Below are positions 1-7,028 of a DNA stretch of 20,349 nt, piece by piece; within the stretch, counting starts at the first letter, position 1, and each line of letters opens with the position of its first letter. Source of the stretch: Solirubrobacteraceae bacterium (GTDB lineage Bacteria; Actinomycetota; Thermoleophilia; Solirubrobacterales; Solirubrobacteraceae); the NCBI GenBank assembly GCA_025928415.1, contig JAICJK010000003.1:1-20349 (forward strand). The letters run 5' to 3'. The notes under the pieces are model-generated. The model did no database searches, was not told where the DNA came from, and worked only from the letters and a program-made list of their open reading frames with translations. The position numbers were made by a program, and so were the translations under genes.

Positions 1-802
1 CGTCCGGGCGACGCTGGCCGCCGTCGGCGACGGGCGCCGCGACGTGCGCACCGAGGTCCGCGGCAGCGACGAGATCGCGCGGCTGGCGGCCGACGTCGAC
101 GCGATGGTCGCCCGGCTGGACGCCGAGGAGCGGGCCCGCCGGGACCTGGTCGCCGCGGTCTCCCACGACCTGCGCACCCCGATCACCGCCCTGCGGCTGC
201 TGGCCGACGCGATCGACGACGAGCTGGTCGACCCCGAGACGCGTCGCGAGTACGCCGCCCGCATGGGCACGCACGTGCGCGCGCTCGGCGCGCTGATCGA
301 CGACCTGTTCGAGCTCACCCGCATCGAGCGCGGCGAGCTCGGCTGGTCGATGGAGCAGGTGCGCCTCGACCTGCTGGTGCAGGAGACGGTCGAGGCGATG
401 CGGCCGGCCGCGGACGCCGGCGCGGTGGCGGTCACCGCCGGCCCGCTGGGCGAGGCCGCGACCGCCCGCGCCAACGCCGAGCGCCTGCAGCGCGTGCTGT
501 TCAACCTGATCCAGAACGCGATCCGCCACACGCCGCCGGACGGCAGCGTCACCGTGCGCGCGGAGCCGGTGGACGGCGCGGTGGAGATCGAGGTCGCCGA
601 CACCGGCCCGGGGATCCCGGCCGCGGACCGCCGGCGCGTCTTCGAGCCGTTCTTCCGCGGCGACCCGGCCCGCACCGACGCGGGCGCCGGCCTCGGCCTC
701 GCGATCTCCCGCGCGATCGTCGAGGCCCACGGCGGGCGCATCTGGCTGGTCGACAGCGCCGTCGGCACCCGCGTGCGCTTCCGGCTGCCGGCGGCGGCGT
801 GA
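1..802 (+). CDS. Sensor histidine kinase, 5'-truncated by window edge
   Basis: The reading frame is open from base 2 and has no upstream start in the window, so the gene begins to the left and its sensor and membrane segments are missing. What remains runs in the order HAMP, HisKA, HATPase_c. The end of a HAMP linker (GSDEIARLAADVDAMVARL) leads into the H-box SHDLRTP, whose phospho-accepting His is at bases 164-166. The N-box (NLIQNAIRHTPP), G1 (DTGPGIP), F-box (FEPFFRG) and G2 (GAGLGLAIS) all look intact, so the catalytic core should autophosphorylate and pass phosphate to a response regulator. The partner regulator is not in the window and is probably upstream. The GTG at 44 lies inside the HAMP and is unlikely to be the true start. 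The gene ends at TGA 800-802, convergent with the acyl-CoA dehydrogenase gene. The stimulus cannot be inferred. Confidence 0.93.
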   Translation, partial: VRATLAAVGDGRRDVRTEVRGSDEIARLAADVDAMVARLDAEERARRDLVAAVSHDLRTPITALRLLADAIDDELVDPETRREYAARMGTHVRALGALIDDLFELTRIERGELGWSMEQVRLDLLVQETVEAMRPAADAGAVAVTAGPLGEAATARANAERLQRVLFNLIQNAIRHTPPDGSVTVRAEPVDGAVEIEVADTGPGIPAADRRRVFEPFFRGDPARTDAGAGLGLAISRAIVEAHGGRIWLVDSAVGTRVRFRLPAAA

Positions 803-820
803 GCGCGGCGTGAGCGCGGC
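799..820. repeat. 11-bp perfect tandem duplication over the kinase stop codon
   Basis: The unit GTGAGCGCGGC occurs at 799-809 and again immediately at 810-820. The first copy contains the TGA stop of the histidine kinase, so the second copy carries a second TGA. This looks like replication slippage in GC-rich DNA. It does not change the protein, because the first stop is used. Confidence 0.8.
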
Positions 821-835
821 GGGGCGGGGCGCGGC

Positions 836-858
836 CGCGGGCGTCCCGGCGGCCCGCG
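836..858. terminator. Possible bidirectional hairpin between convergent genes
   Basis: CGCGGGC (836-842) and GCCCGCG (852-858) form a perfect 7-bp stem with a 9-nt loop. It lies in the 60-base gap between the histidine kinase (+) and the acyl-CoA dehydrogenase (-). There is no T-run, so any terminator would be of the U-less kind often proposed for high-GC actinobacteria. The local GC content makes chance stems common. Confidence 0.35.
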
Positions 859-862
859 CGCC

Positions 863-2080
863 TCAGGACGCCGGCGCGTCCACCACGTGCTTGAGCTCCT
901 GGCGCGCGATCGAGAGCTTGTGGACCTCGTCGGGGCCGTCGGCGAGGCGCAGCGTGCGCATGTGCGCATAGGCCGCCGCCAGCGGGAAGTCGTCGGAGAC
1001 GCCGCCGCCGCCGTGCACCTGGATCGCGCGGTCGAGGATCTTCAGCGCCATCGCCGGCGCGGCGACCTTGATCGCGGCGATCTCGATGCGCGCGTGCTTG
1101 TTGCCGACGGTGTCCATCAGCCAGGCCGCCTTCATCGTCAGCAGCCGCGTCATCTCGATCTCCACCCGCGCCTCGGCGATCCAGTCCAGGACGTTGGAGC
1201 GCGTCGCGACCGGCTGGCCGAACGTGGTCCGCGCCGCGGCGCGGCGGCACATCGCCTCGAGCGCCATCTCGGCGGTCCCGATCGCCCGCATGCAGTGGTG
1301 GATGCGCCCCGGGCCGAGGCGGGCCTGGGCGATCATGAAGCCGTCGCCCTCGCCGGCGACGAGGTTGGACGCCGGCACGCGGACGTCCTCGAAGGTCACC
1401 TCGGCGTGCCCCTCCTGGTCGACGTAGCCGAACACCGGCAGGTTGCGCACGACCGTCACGCCCGGCGTGTCGCGCGGCACGAGGATCATCGACTGCTGGC
1501 GGTGCGGCGCGGCGTCGACGTCCGTCTTGCCCATCACGATGAAGATCGCGCAGCTCGCGCGCATCGCGCCGGACGTCCACCACTTGCGGCCGTTGAGGAC
1601 GTACTCGTCGCCGTCGCGCTCGATCCGCAGCTGGATGTTGCGCGCGTCGGAGCTCGCGACATCCGGCTCGGTCATCGCGAACGCCGAGCGGATCTCGCCG
1701 TCGAGCAGCGGCCGCAGCCAGCGGTCCTTCTGCTCGGGCGTCCCGAACTGCGTCAGGACCTCCATGTTGCCGGTGTCCGGCGCGGCGCAGTTGATCGCCT
1801 CGGGGACCAGGTGCGTGCGCCCGCTGATCTCCGCCAGCGGCGCGTACTCGACGTTGGTCAGCCCCGGCCCGTACTCGGGGTCCGGGTGGAAGAGGTTCCA
1901 CAGCCCGCGCCGCCGCGCCTCGGCCTTGAGCTCCTCCATGACCGGCGGCTGGGCGTGCGGGTCGCCCGCCGCGGCGAGCTGCTCGCGGTAGACGGGCTGA
2001 GCGGGCTCCACGCGCTCGGCGACGAACGCCGTGAGCTGCTCCTGGAGGTCCTTGGTGCGATCGCTGAGGGCGAAGTCCAT
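863..2080 (-). CDS. Acyl-CoA dehydrogenase (ACAD10/11-like)
   Basis: A 405-residue flavoprotein of the acyl-CoA dehydrogenase family, which introduces a trans-2 double bond into acyl-CoA with FAD and passes electrons to ETF. The alpha-helical N-terminal domain comes first, then the middle-domain motif [13 protein letters not shown] (about residues 134-146) and the substrate/FAD segment [10 protein letters not shown]. The C-terminal helical domain carries [16 protein letters not shown] and [11 protein letters not shown]. The ADGPDEVH segment is typical of the ACAD10/11-like branch, where Asp (about D381) sits at the position of the catalytic Glu of medium-chain enzymes; that alignment is mine by eye. 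The ATG start is chosen because it lies 4 bases after the stop of the upstream quinone oxidoreductase and is preceded by GGGGAG. It is the last gene of the minus-strand run, so co-transcription is likely. The natural acyl substrate is unknown. Confidence 0.95.
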   Translation of the reverse strand: MDFALSDRTKDLQEQLTAFVAERVEPAQPVYREQLAAAGDPHAQPPVMEELKAEARRRGLWNLFHPDPEYGPGLTNVEYAPLAEISGRTHLVPEAINCAAPDTGNMEVLTQFGTPEQKDRWLRPLLDGEIRSAFAMTEPDVASSDARNIQLRIERDGDEYVLNGRKWWTSGAMRASCAIFIVMGKTDVDAAPHRQQSMILVPRDTPGVTVVRNLPVFGYVDQEGHAEVTFEDVRVPASNLVAGEGDGFMIAQARLGPGRIHHCMRAIGTAEMALEAMCRRAAARTTFGQPVATRSNVLDWIAEARVEIEMTRLLTMKAAWLMDTVGNKHARIEIAAIKVAAPAMALKILDRAIQVHGGGGVSDDFPLAAAYAHMRTLRLADGPDEVHKLSIARQELKHVVDAPAS

Positions 2081-2084
2081 GGCG

Positions 2085-3077
2085 TCACGCTCCCCGCACG
2101 TCGAGCACGACCTTGCCGAGCGCGCCGCGCCCGTCGATCAGCTCCAGAGCGTCGGCGGCCCGCTCGAGCGGGAACCGCGCGCCGACGACCGGGCGGACCG
2201 CGCCGGAGGCGATCAGGCGGTCGAGCTCCGCGGTGATCTCGCGGCTGGTATCGGCCTTGGACATGACGTAGGCGCCCCAGCCGGCCCCGATCACCTCGGT
2301 GTTGTTGAGCAGCAGGCGGTTGACCTTGACCTCGGGGATCGAGCCGCCGGTGAACCCGACCACGACGACGCGGCCACCTTCGGCCAGCGAGCGCAGGCTG
2401 TCGGTGAACCGGTCGCCGCCGACCGGGTCGAGCACGAGGTCGACGCCGCCGCCGGAGAGCTCCTTGGCCTGGTCCTTCCACGGCCCGTCGGAGCGCACGA
2501 CGTCGTCGGCGCCGGCCTCGCGCGCGACGCGCTCCTTCTCGTCCGTGGACACCACGCCGATGGTGCGGCAGCCGAGGCCCTTGGCGACCTGCAGGCACGC
2601 GGTCCCGACGCCGCCGGCCGCGCCGTGCACGAGCACCGTCTCGCCCTCCTGCAGTCGGCCCCGGATGACGAGCGCGAACCAGGCGGTGTGGTAGTTGAGG
2701 ATCAGGCCGGCGCCCTGCGCGAAGTCCAGCTCCTGGGGCAACCGCGCGACCATGAACTCGGGCGCCACGGCGGTCTCCGCGAACCCGCCGAGCATGCAGA
2801 ACGCCGCGACGCGGTCGCCCGCCGCGAAGCCCGAGCCCTCCGGCGCGGAGCGCACGACGCCGCCGACCTCGCTGCCCGGCACGAACGGGAGCGGCGGCTT
2901 CATCTGGTACTCCCCGCGGGTCTGCAGCACCTCGGGGAACGAGACGCCGGCGGCGTGGACGTCCACCAGGACGCCGCGGCCCGGCGTCAGCATGTGCGAC
3001 GCCTCGGGCTCGGGGACGTCCGCGAGGGCCAGGGCCGTCCGGGGGCCGGTGAGCTCGGTGATCTGCAGGGCGCGCAT
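2085..3077 (-). CDS. Zinc-free quinone oxidoreductase / MDR-family NADPH dehydrogenase
   Basis: A 330-residue medium-chain dehydrogenase/reductase of the quinone oxidoreductase type, expected to transfer hydride from NADPH to quinones or enoyl/enone substrates in the cytoplasm. The N-terminal GroES-like domain contains [17 protein letters not shown] and [12 protein letters not shown]. The Rossmann domain has the nucleotide-binding motif [11 protein letters not shown] (about residues 150-160). The cysteine sets that bind catalytic and structural zinc in alcohol dehydrogenases are absent, as expected for this branch. The ATG start gives a full family-length protein, although no strong Shine-Dalgarno sequence is visible. 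It ends 4 bases before the acyl-CoA dehydrogenase start, so the pair is almost certainly one transcript. An enoyl-CoA or enone reductase role beside the dehydrogenase is a reasonable guess, but the sequence does not prove it. Confidence 0.93.
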   Translation of the reverse strand: MRALQITELTGPRTALALADVPEPEASHMLTPGRGVLVDVHAAGVSFPEVLQTRGEYQMKPPLPFVPGSEVGGVVRSAPEGSGFAAGDRVAAFCMLGGFAETAVAPEFMVARLPQELDFAQGAGLILNYHTAWFALVIRGRLQEGETVLVHGAAGGVGTACLQVAKGLGCRTIGVVSTDEKERVAREAGADDVVRSDGPWKDQAKELSGGGVDLVLDPVGGDRFTDSLRSLAEGGRVVVVGFTGGSIPEVKVNRLLLNNTEVIGAGWGAYVMSKADTSREITAELDRLIASGAVRPVVGARFPLERAADALELIDGRGALGKVVLDVRGA

Positions 3078-3081
3078 CGCC

Positions 3082-3117
3082 GGGACGCTATCGGGCGCCG
3101 GTCGCCCCCGGTGTCCC
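3082..3117. terminator. Nested hairpin between DUF1348 gene and quinone oxidoreductase gene
   Basis: The outer arms GGGAC (3082-3086) and GTCCC (3113-3117) enclose inner arms GGGCG (3093-3097) and CGCCC (3103-3107), forming a two-level hairpin that fills most of the 49-base gap. On the minus strand it follows the stop of the DUF1348 gene and precedes the quinone oxidoreductase start. It could therefore be a terminator, an attenuating structure or an mRNA processing point. There is no U-run. Confidence 0.35.
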
Positions 3118-3126
3118 CGCGCCGCG

Positions 3127-3549
3127 CTACCCCGTCGCCAGCCGGCGCTCGCCCGGCTCGATGCGCACGTCGTTGATCGACGCGAAGCGGCGCGCCATCA
3201 GGCCCTGGGCGTCGAACTCCCACATCTCGTTGCCGTAGGAGCGCCACCACTGCCCGTCGGGGTCGTGGCTCTCGTACTCGAAGCGCACGGCGATGCGGTC
3301 GTCGGTGAACGCCCACAGCTCCTTCTCCAGGCGGTAGTCGAGCTCGCGCGCCCACTTGCGCGCCAGGAAGGCGCGGATCTCCTCGCGCCCGTGCAGGAAC
3401 TCGTCGCGGTTGCGCCACTCCGAGTCCTCGGTGTAGGCCAGCACGACGCGGTCGGGGTCGCGGGTGTTCCACGCGTCCTGCGCGCTGCGCACCTTCGCGC
3501 GGGCGTCCTCTTCGGTGAACGGTGGGCGGATGTCGGTCGGTCCGGGCAT
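3127..3549 (-). CDS. DUF1348 / NTF2-like (SnoaL-like) protein
   Basis: A 140-residue protein matching the DUF1348 family of the nuclear transport factor 2 superfamily. It has the family signature throughout: [63 protein letters not shown], then [18 protein letters not shown] and FASINDVRI. Family members are small cone-shaped alpha+beta barrels, and their enzymatic role is not established. The frame is open further upstream, but the homology begins at the ATG at 3547-3549 and the longer frame only mirrors the thioesterase gene, so this start is preferred. It lies 32 bases downstream of the thioesterase stop and 49 bases upstream of the quinone oxidoreductase start, all on the same strand. Confidence 0.93.
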   Translation of the reverse strand: MPGPTDIRPPFTEEDARAKVRSAQDAWNTRDPDRVVLAYTEDSEWRNRDEFLHGREEIRAFLARKWARELDYRLEKELWAFTDDRIAVRFEYESHDPDGQWWRSYGNEMWEFDAQGLMARRFASINDVRIEPGERRLATG

Positions 3550-3581
3550 GCGTCTGATGCTGCCACTCGGAGGATCCGCCG

Positions 3582-4013
3582 TCAGCCCGGCGGGACCTCC
3601 CGCGAACCCAGTACCGCCTGCGTCTGCGTCACCTGCCCGACCAGGCGGCCCTGCGAATCGTGCAGCTCGGTCTGCACGACGATCACCGACCGGCCCGCGT
3701 GCAGCGGCCGCGACCTCGCCGTCACGTCGCCCTCGCGGACGGCGCGGACGAGGTTCGCCGACGAGGAGATCGTCGCGGTGCTCGCGCCGCTCGGCAGGTT
3801 CAGGAAGGCGCAGACGGCGCCGAGGCTGTCGGCGAGCGTCATCAGCGCGCCGCCGTGCAGCACGCCGCCGGCCGTGCAACGCCGCGGGCTGAAGGGCAGG
3901 CGGCCGACGACCTCGCCGGGCCCGGCCGCGTCGATCTCGATGCCGAGCTCCGCGGCGAACGGCATCATCGCCACCAGGCCGGCGGGATCGGGGGCGTCCT
4001 GAGATGCGGTCAT
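3582..4013 (-). CDS. PaaI-type hotdog-fold acyl-CoA thioesterase
   Basis: A 143-residue single hotdog-domain protein of the PaaI/4HBT thioesterase type, predicted to hydrolyse an acyl- or aryl-CoA to the free acid and CoA. The family core is clear: a Gly-rich strand, then [18 protein letters not shown] (about residues 49-66) with the HGG turn and the active-site Asp (about D62), followed by [28 protein letters not shown] and a final strand ending TQAVLG. Such proteins work as dimers or tetramers. The ATG overlaps the stop of the FAD oxidoreductase upstream in an ATGA (4010-4013), which indicates translational coupling. Its neighbours suggest it serves CoA-ester turnover. The substrate is not determinable from sequence. 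Confidence 0.92.
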   Translation of the reverse strand: MTASQDAPDPAGLVAMMPFAAELGIEIDAAGPGEVVGRLPFSPRRCTAGGVLHGGALMTLADSLGAVCAFLNLPSGASTATISSSANLVRAVREGDVTARSRPLHAGRSVIVVQTELHDSQGRLVGQVTQTQAVLGSREVPPG

Positions 4014-5566
4014 GACCGGGAGCCTCGCACGGGCGAGCGCCACGGCCGCAGGCGGCGGTCGGCCAGCAGCGCGCGCGCGGCCCCGCGGCCGCCCATGCCG
4101 TGCACGGCCGCGCCGGGGTGCACGGAGGACCCGGCGACGTAGAGGCCGCGCACCGGCGTGCGGTGGCGGCAGAGCTCCGGCAGCGGGCGGAAGACCAGGA
4201 GCTGGTCGAGCTCGTAGGCGCCGCCGGCGAGGTCCCCGCCGACGAGGCTCGGGTTCTCCTGCTCGGTGCGCCACGGCGGCCGGATGCTGCGCCCGAGCAC
4301 GGCGGCCGACCAGCCCGGGGCGAAGCGCTCGAGCTGGGCCTCGACGCGCGCGGCGACCTCCTCGTCGCCGAGCGCGTAGCGCGACGGCACGTGCGAGTAG
4401 ACGTACAGCGTGTGGCCGCCCGCCGGCGCGCGCGTCGCGTCCAGCAGCGTGTGCTGGCCGACGACGAGCGCGGGGCGCTCGGGGACGTCGCCGCGGGAGC
4501 CCTCCTGGGCGGCCTTGGCGAGGTCGCGCAGCTCGCCGGCCACGTGCACCACCGGCGCGGCCCGCGCGCCCGGGGCCGACCACGGCATCGGCGCGCTCAG
4601 CGCGTAGTCCAGCTTGAACGCGCCGGTGCCGTAGCGCCAGTCCCGCAGGCGCCGGGCGACCCGGTCGCCCAGCGCCCCCGGGGGCAGCATGCCGGCCAGC
4701 GGCCCGGCGCTCACGGTCGTGACGACCGCCGCCGCCCCCAGCTCCTCGCCGCCGCGCAGGCGCACCCCCGCCACGCGGCCGGAGCGCACCAGGACCTCCT
4801 CGACGTGGGCGTCGCAGCGGATCCGCCCACCCTCGGCGCGCACGCGCGCGGCCAGCAGGTCGGCGAGCACCTGCATCCCGCCGCGCGGGAACGGCCACCC
4901 GTACGCGTGGCCCAGGAGCTGCAGCAGCAGGGCGAACGCGCCGCTGCCCGCCGAGGACGGCGCCAGGCCGGTGTGCATCGCCGAGGACGCCAGCCATGCG
5001 GTGGGGCGTTCGGCGCCGTCGAACACCTCCAGCCCGAGGGCGTCCACCGAGGACAGCATCCGGCGCACGAGCTCCACGCCGTCGCGGCGCAGCGCGGCGG
5101 CCAGCGCCAGCGGGTCCCGCACGGGCGGCAGCGGCCCGAGGACCGTCCGGACGAGGCGGTCGGCGTGCGGGGCCAGGCCGCCGGCGAGCTGCGTCCACGC
5201 CCGCCCCGCGCCGGCGCTCACGCGCTCGAGCTCCTCGGCGGTGCGCGCGATGTCGCGGTGCAGCACGATCGACGTGCCGTCCGCGAACGGGTGGGCCATC
5301 ACCTCCGGCCCGCCCGCCCACTCCAGCCCGTCGCGCTCGAGCCCGAGCTCGCGGAAGGCCGGCGAGGCGACCGTCAGCGGGACGAAGCCCGCGCAGTGGT
5401 CGTGGACGAAGCCCGGCAGCGTGGCCTGCGTGGAGGACGACGCGCCGCCGTGCCCGGGAGCGTGCTCGAGCACCTCGACGTCCAGCCCGGCCCGCGCCAG
5501 GTGGATGGCGCAGACCAGGCCGTTGTGGCCGGCGCCGACGACCAGGACGCGAGGGGGCACGGGCAC
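4010..5566 (-). CDS. Phytoene-dehydrogenase-like FAD-dependent oxidoreductase
   Basis: A 518-residue flavoprotein of the amine-oxidase/phytoene desaturase (CrtI/PYROXD2-like) superfamily. The N-terminal dinucleotide-binding motif is [19 protein letters not shown] (from about residue 9), followed by [12 protein letters not shown]. The C-terminal FAD signature is [20 protein letters not shown] (about residues 474-493). The body has the usual [16 protein letters not shown] and [11 protein letters not shown] segments in which the protein recovers its second Rossmann strand. The start is GTG 5564-5566; a second in-frame GTG is two codons downstream. It is the first gene of the minus-strand run and overlaps the thioesterase start by 4 bases. 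No carotenoid genes (crtB, crtE) lie nearby, so carotenoid desaturation should not be assumed. The substrate is unknown. Confidence 0.92.
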   Translation of the reverse strand: MPVPPRVLVVGAGHNGLVCAIHLARAGLDVEVLEHAPGHGGASSSTQATLPGFVHDHCAGFVPLTVASPAFRELGLERDGLEWAGGPEVMAHPFADGTSIVLHRDIARTAEELERVSAGAGRAWTQLAGGLAPHADRLVRTVLGPLPPVRDPLALAAALRRDGVELVRRMLSSVDALGLEVFDGAERPTAWLASSAMHTGLAPSSAGSGAFALLLQLLGHAYGWPFPRGGMQVLADLLAARVRAEGGRIRCDAHVEEVLVRSGRVAGVRLRGGEELGAAAVVTTVSAGPLAGMLPPGALGDRVARRLRDWRYGTGAFKLDYALSAPMPWSAPGARAAPVVHVAGELRDLAKAAQEGSRGDVPERPALVVGQHTLLDATRAPAGGHTLYVYSHVPSRYALGDEEVAARVEAQLERFAPGWSAAVLGRSIRPPWRTEQENPSLVGGDLAGGAYELDQLLVFRPLPELCRHRTPVRGLYVAGSSVHPGAAVHGMGGRGAARALLADRRLRPWRSPVRGSRS

Positions 5567-5619
5567 GCCCTACCCAGGACCGGCCCCGCGCATCGCGGCG
5601 ACAGCGCCGCCGCGCCGGT

Positions 5620-5633
5620 GTCCCGTGCCGGAC
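5620..5633. promoter_or_regulatory. Candidate operator, 9/10 match to GTCCG-N4-CGGAC
   Basis: GTCCC-GTGC-CGGAC differs at one half-site base from the perfect palindromes at 9240-9253 and 18471-18484. It is centred in the divergent gap, with 53 bases to one start codon and 54 to the other. Position and similarity suggest a shared regulator, but one degenerate site could be chance. Confidence 0.35.
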
Positions 5634-5645
5634 CGCGGTGCCGCG

Positions 5646-5661
5646 GCGGCCGCTTGGCCGC
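5646..5661 (+). promoter_or_regulatory. Leader hairpin upstream of the secreted-protein gene
   Basis: GCGGCC (5646-5651), loop GCTT, GGCCGC (5656-5661) form a perfect 6-bp stem ending 26 bases before the GTG start. If transcribed it would be a stable 5'-leader stem just upstream of the Shine-Dalgarno sequence. Confidence 0.35.
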
Positions 5662-5677
5662 ATCCGCGAACGGGAAG

Positions 5678-5682
5678 AGGAG
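5678..5682 (+). promoter_or_regulatory. Ribosome binding site fixing the GTG start at 5688
   Basis: AGGAG lies 5 bases before GTG 5688-5690. This clear site selects that GTG, followed directly by a signal peptide, over the much longer in-frame opening that extends upstream through the antisense of the FAD oxidoreductase. Confidence 0.8.
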
Positions 5683-5687
5683 AAGGC

Positions 5688-6851
5688 GTGATCCACACGC
5701 CCCCCGCCGCCCGGCAGGCGCTCACCGCGCTCCTGCTGCTGCTCCTCTCGCTGGGGCCGGCCGCGGCGGCGCACGCGGCGACCAAGCAGTTCCGGCCCAA
5801 GCTGAAGGCGTCGGTGCTCGACCGGACGGCGCGCAAGAAGGGCAGCCGCCCGCGCGTGCGGATCGTGATCACCAAGCCGGTCGACGACTTGGCCCTGACC
5901 GGCACGGAGATCGTGTTCCCGAAGCAGCTGCAGCCGGTCATCTCGCTGCTGCAGCACGTCTGCACGCCCGCGCAGCTCAAGGCGAGCGCGTGCCCGAAGT
6001 CCTCGCAGATCGGCACCGCCGAGGCGGTGACGCCGCTGGTCAAGACGCCGCTGAAGGGGCCGGTCTACCTGGCCAACACGGGCACGCCGGCGCCCGACGA
6101 GCCGGGCCTCGAGCTGCCCTACACGGTCGTGGACCTGCAGAGCGGCGGGCTGAAGCTGCAGCTCAAGGGGGTGCTGCGCCTGCTGCCCGGCGGCGGGCTG
6201 CAGAGCGTCTTCACCGGGCTGCCGCCCACGCCGCTGTCGCGCTTCACGTTCACCTTCTTCGGCGGCAAGCACGGCAAGGGCGGCAACTTCCGGGCGCCGT
6301 TCGACCTGTGCTCCTCGCGCAGCGGCAGGCTCGACGTGCACCTCACGAGCGTGACGGGGATCGTCCGCCACTCGCACGTCCCGCTGCACGTGCCCGCCTG
6401 CTCGCGCAGCCCGCGGGCGGGCGCCGCGGCCTTCGGCCTGGCCGGCGGCGATCCGCTGGTCGACCTCAACGTGCGCAGGGGCCCGCGCGGCGCGCCGCTG
6501 AGCACGGTGCGCTTCGAGCTGCCGCGCGGCCTGCGCCTGCGGCCCGGCGCGCTGCGCGGCCACGCCGGCGCGCGCGCGGACGGCCACCCCGTGGACGCCG
6601 GCCGGATCACGGCGCTGAGCTCGCGCGTCGTGCAGGTCCGCGGGCTCGGCGCCCGCGGCGCCGACCGCGTCCACCTGCGCCTGCGCCACGGCGCGCTGGA
6701 GGTCTCCTCGTCGCTGCGGCGGCGCGCGCACCACCTGGAGATCTCGCGCATCCGCAGGCTCCACCCGCTCAAGCTGCCGGCGGTCGTGCGGACCGGCCAG
6801 CACGACGGCCGCCGGACGAAGCTCGACCTGAAGCTCACGGGCCGGGCCTGA
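5688..6851 (+). CDS. Secreted protein of unrecognised family, two-part beta-rich
   Basis: A 387-residue protein with a signal peptide: a short N-terminus, the hydrophobic run ALTALLLLLLSLG and a likely signal peptidase site after AAAAHA (about residue 30). There is no lipobox, so it is probably released or wall-associated. I do not recognise a named family. The first half (about 35-238) has two Cys pairs, CTPAQLKASAC (C92, C102) and C208/C238, plus CPKSSQIGTAEA, GPVYLANTG and LPYTVVDLQSGGLKLQLKG. I associate this pattern, from memory, with unnamed secreted proteins of Solirubrobacterales. The second half (about 250-387) is Arg/Leu-rich, with LSTVRFELPRGLRLRPGALRG and a basic tail HHLEISRIRRLHPLK. 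No catalytic motif is visible. The protein looks beta-rich and disulfide-stabilised and may bind a surface or polymer, which is a guess. Confidence 0.85.
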   Translation: MIHTPPAARQALTALLLLLLSLGPAAAAHAATKQFRPKLKASVLDRTARKKGSRPRVRIVITKPVDDLALTGTEIVFPKQLQPVISLLQHVCTPAQLKASACPKSSQIGTAEAVTPLVKTPLKGPVYLANTGTPAPDEPGLELPYTVVDLQSGGLKLQLKGVLRLLPGGGLQSVFTGLPPTPLSRFTFTFFGGKHGKGGNFRAPFDLCSSRSGRLDVHLTSVTGIVRHSHVPLHVPACSRSPRAGAAAFGLAGGDPLVDLNVRRGPRGAPLSTVRFELPRGLRLRPGALRGHAGARADGHPVDAGRITALSSRVVQVRGLGARGADRVHLRLRHGALEVSSSLRRRAHHLEISRIRRLHPLKLPAVVRTGQHDGRRTKLDLKLTGRA

Positions 6852-6863
6852 GCCCGCCTGTCG

Positions 6864-7007
6864 CGGCACCACGGTGATCGGGCAGCGCGGCCGCGGCGCG
6901 CCGGCCGGCCGCCGGTCCGCGGTCAGCAGCGCGCAGCCGAGCACCTCGGCCAGGGCGACGCAGGACGCGTCGTGGGCCGAGGCGTTGTCCCCAGCAGGAT
7001 GATTGCT
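6864..7007 (-). pseudogene. Remnant of a VapC-like PIN-domain toxin (C-terminal piece only)
   Basis: On the minus strand the frame after TAG (7010-7008) reads ...DNASAHDASCVALAEV, then LGCALLTADRR, PAGAPRPRC and PITVV. This matches the conserved C-terminal part of VapC-type PIN ribonucleases: the D-A-x-x-V-A-L-A-E helix with its metal-binding Asp, the L-L-T-A-D strand with the last acidic residue, then a short A-P-x-x-R-C-x-x-x-V-V end. The catalytic N-terminal half, any start codon and a native stop are missing. The frame runs on into the antisense of the secreted-protein gene, and no VapB antitoxin is seen. I infer a decayed toxin-antitoxin fragment. The match is short (about 45 codons) and rests on family knowledge, not on a search. 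Confidence 0.6.
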
Positions 7008-7028
7008 CTACGCAACGGCCCACCGGGC

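Larger units (their letters stand above)
5567..5687. promoter_or_regulatory. Divergent promoter region, FAD oxidoreductase / secreted protein
   Basis: These 121 bases separate two divergent start codons and must hold promoters for both transcription units. No convincing -35/-10 pair is visible. Structure includes CCGCGG-tg-CCGCGG (5633-5646), a hairpin at 5646-5661, a near-palindrome at 5620-5633, and a strong ribosome binding site at 5678-5682. Confidence 0.6.

Noticed and set aside
4010..5566. Carotenoid biosynthesis locus, from the phytoene-desaturase-like protein
   Set aside because: No phytoene synthase, GGPP synthase or cyclase is nearby, and the family is broad, so the name would over-claim.
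4100..6877. A 925-codon open frame on the plus strand
   Set aside because: Shadow of the FAD oxidoreductase and the secreted-protein gene, with no domain-like pattern. Long stop-free frames are expected at this GC content.
3582..6944. A 1120-codon open frame on the minus strand
   Set aside because: It is mostly Arg/Ala/Gly/Pro-rich shadow sequence antisense or out of frame to real genes. Only its ends carry real signals: the thioesterase (3582-4013) and the PIN remnant.
6852..7028. tRNA or small RNA gene in the largest undetermined gap
   Set aside because: I see no cloverleaf or conserved T-loop (GGTTCGAATCC-like) sequence. The gap is better explained by the PIN-domain remnant.
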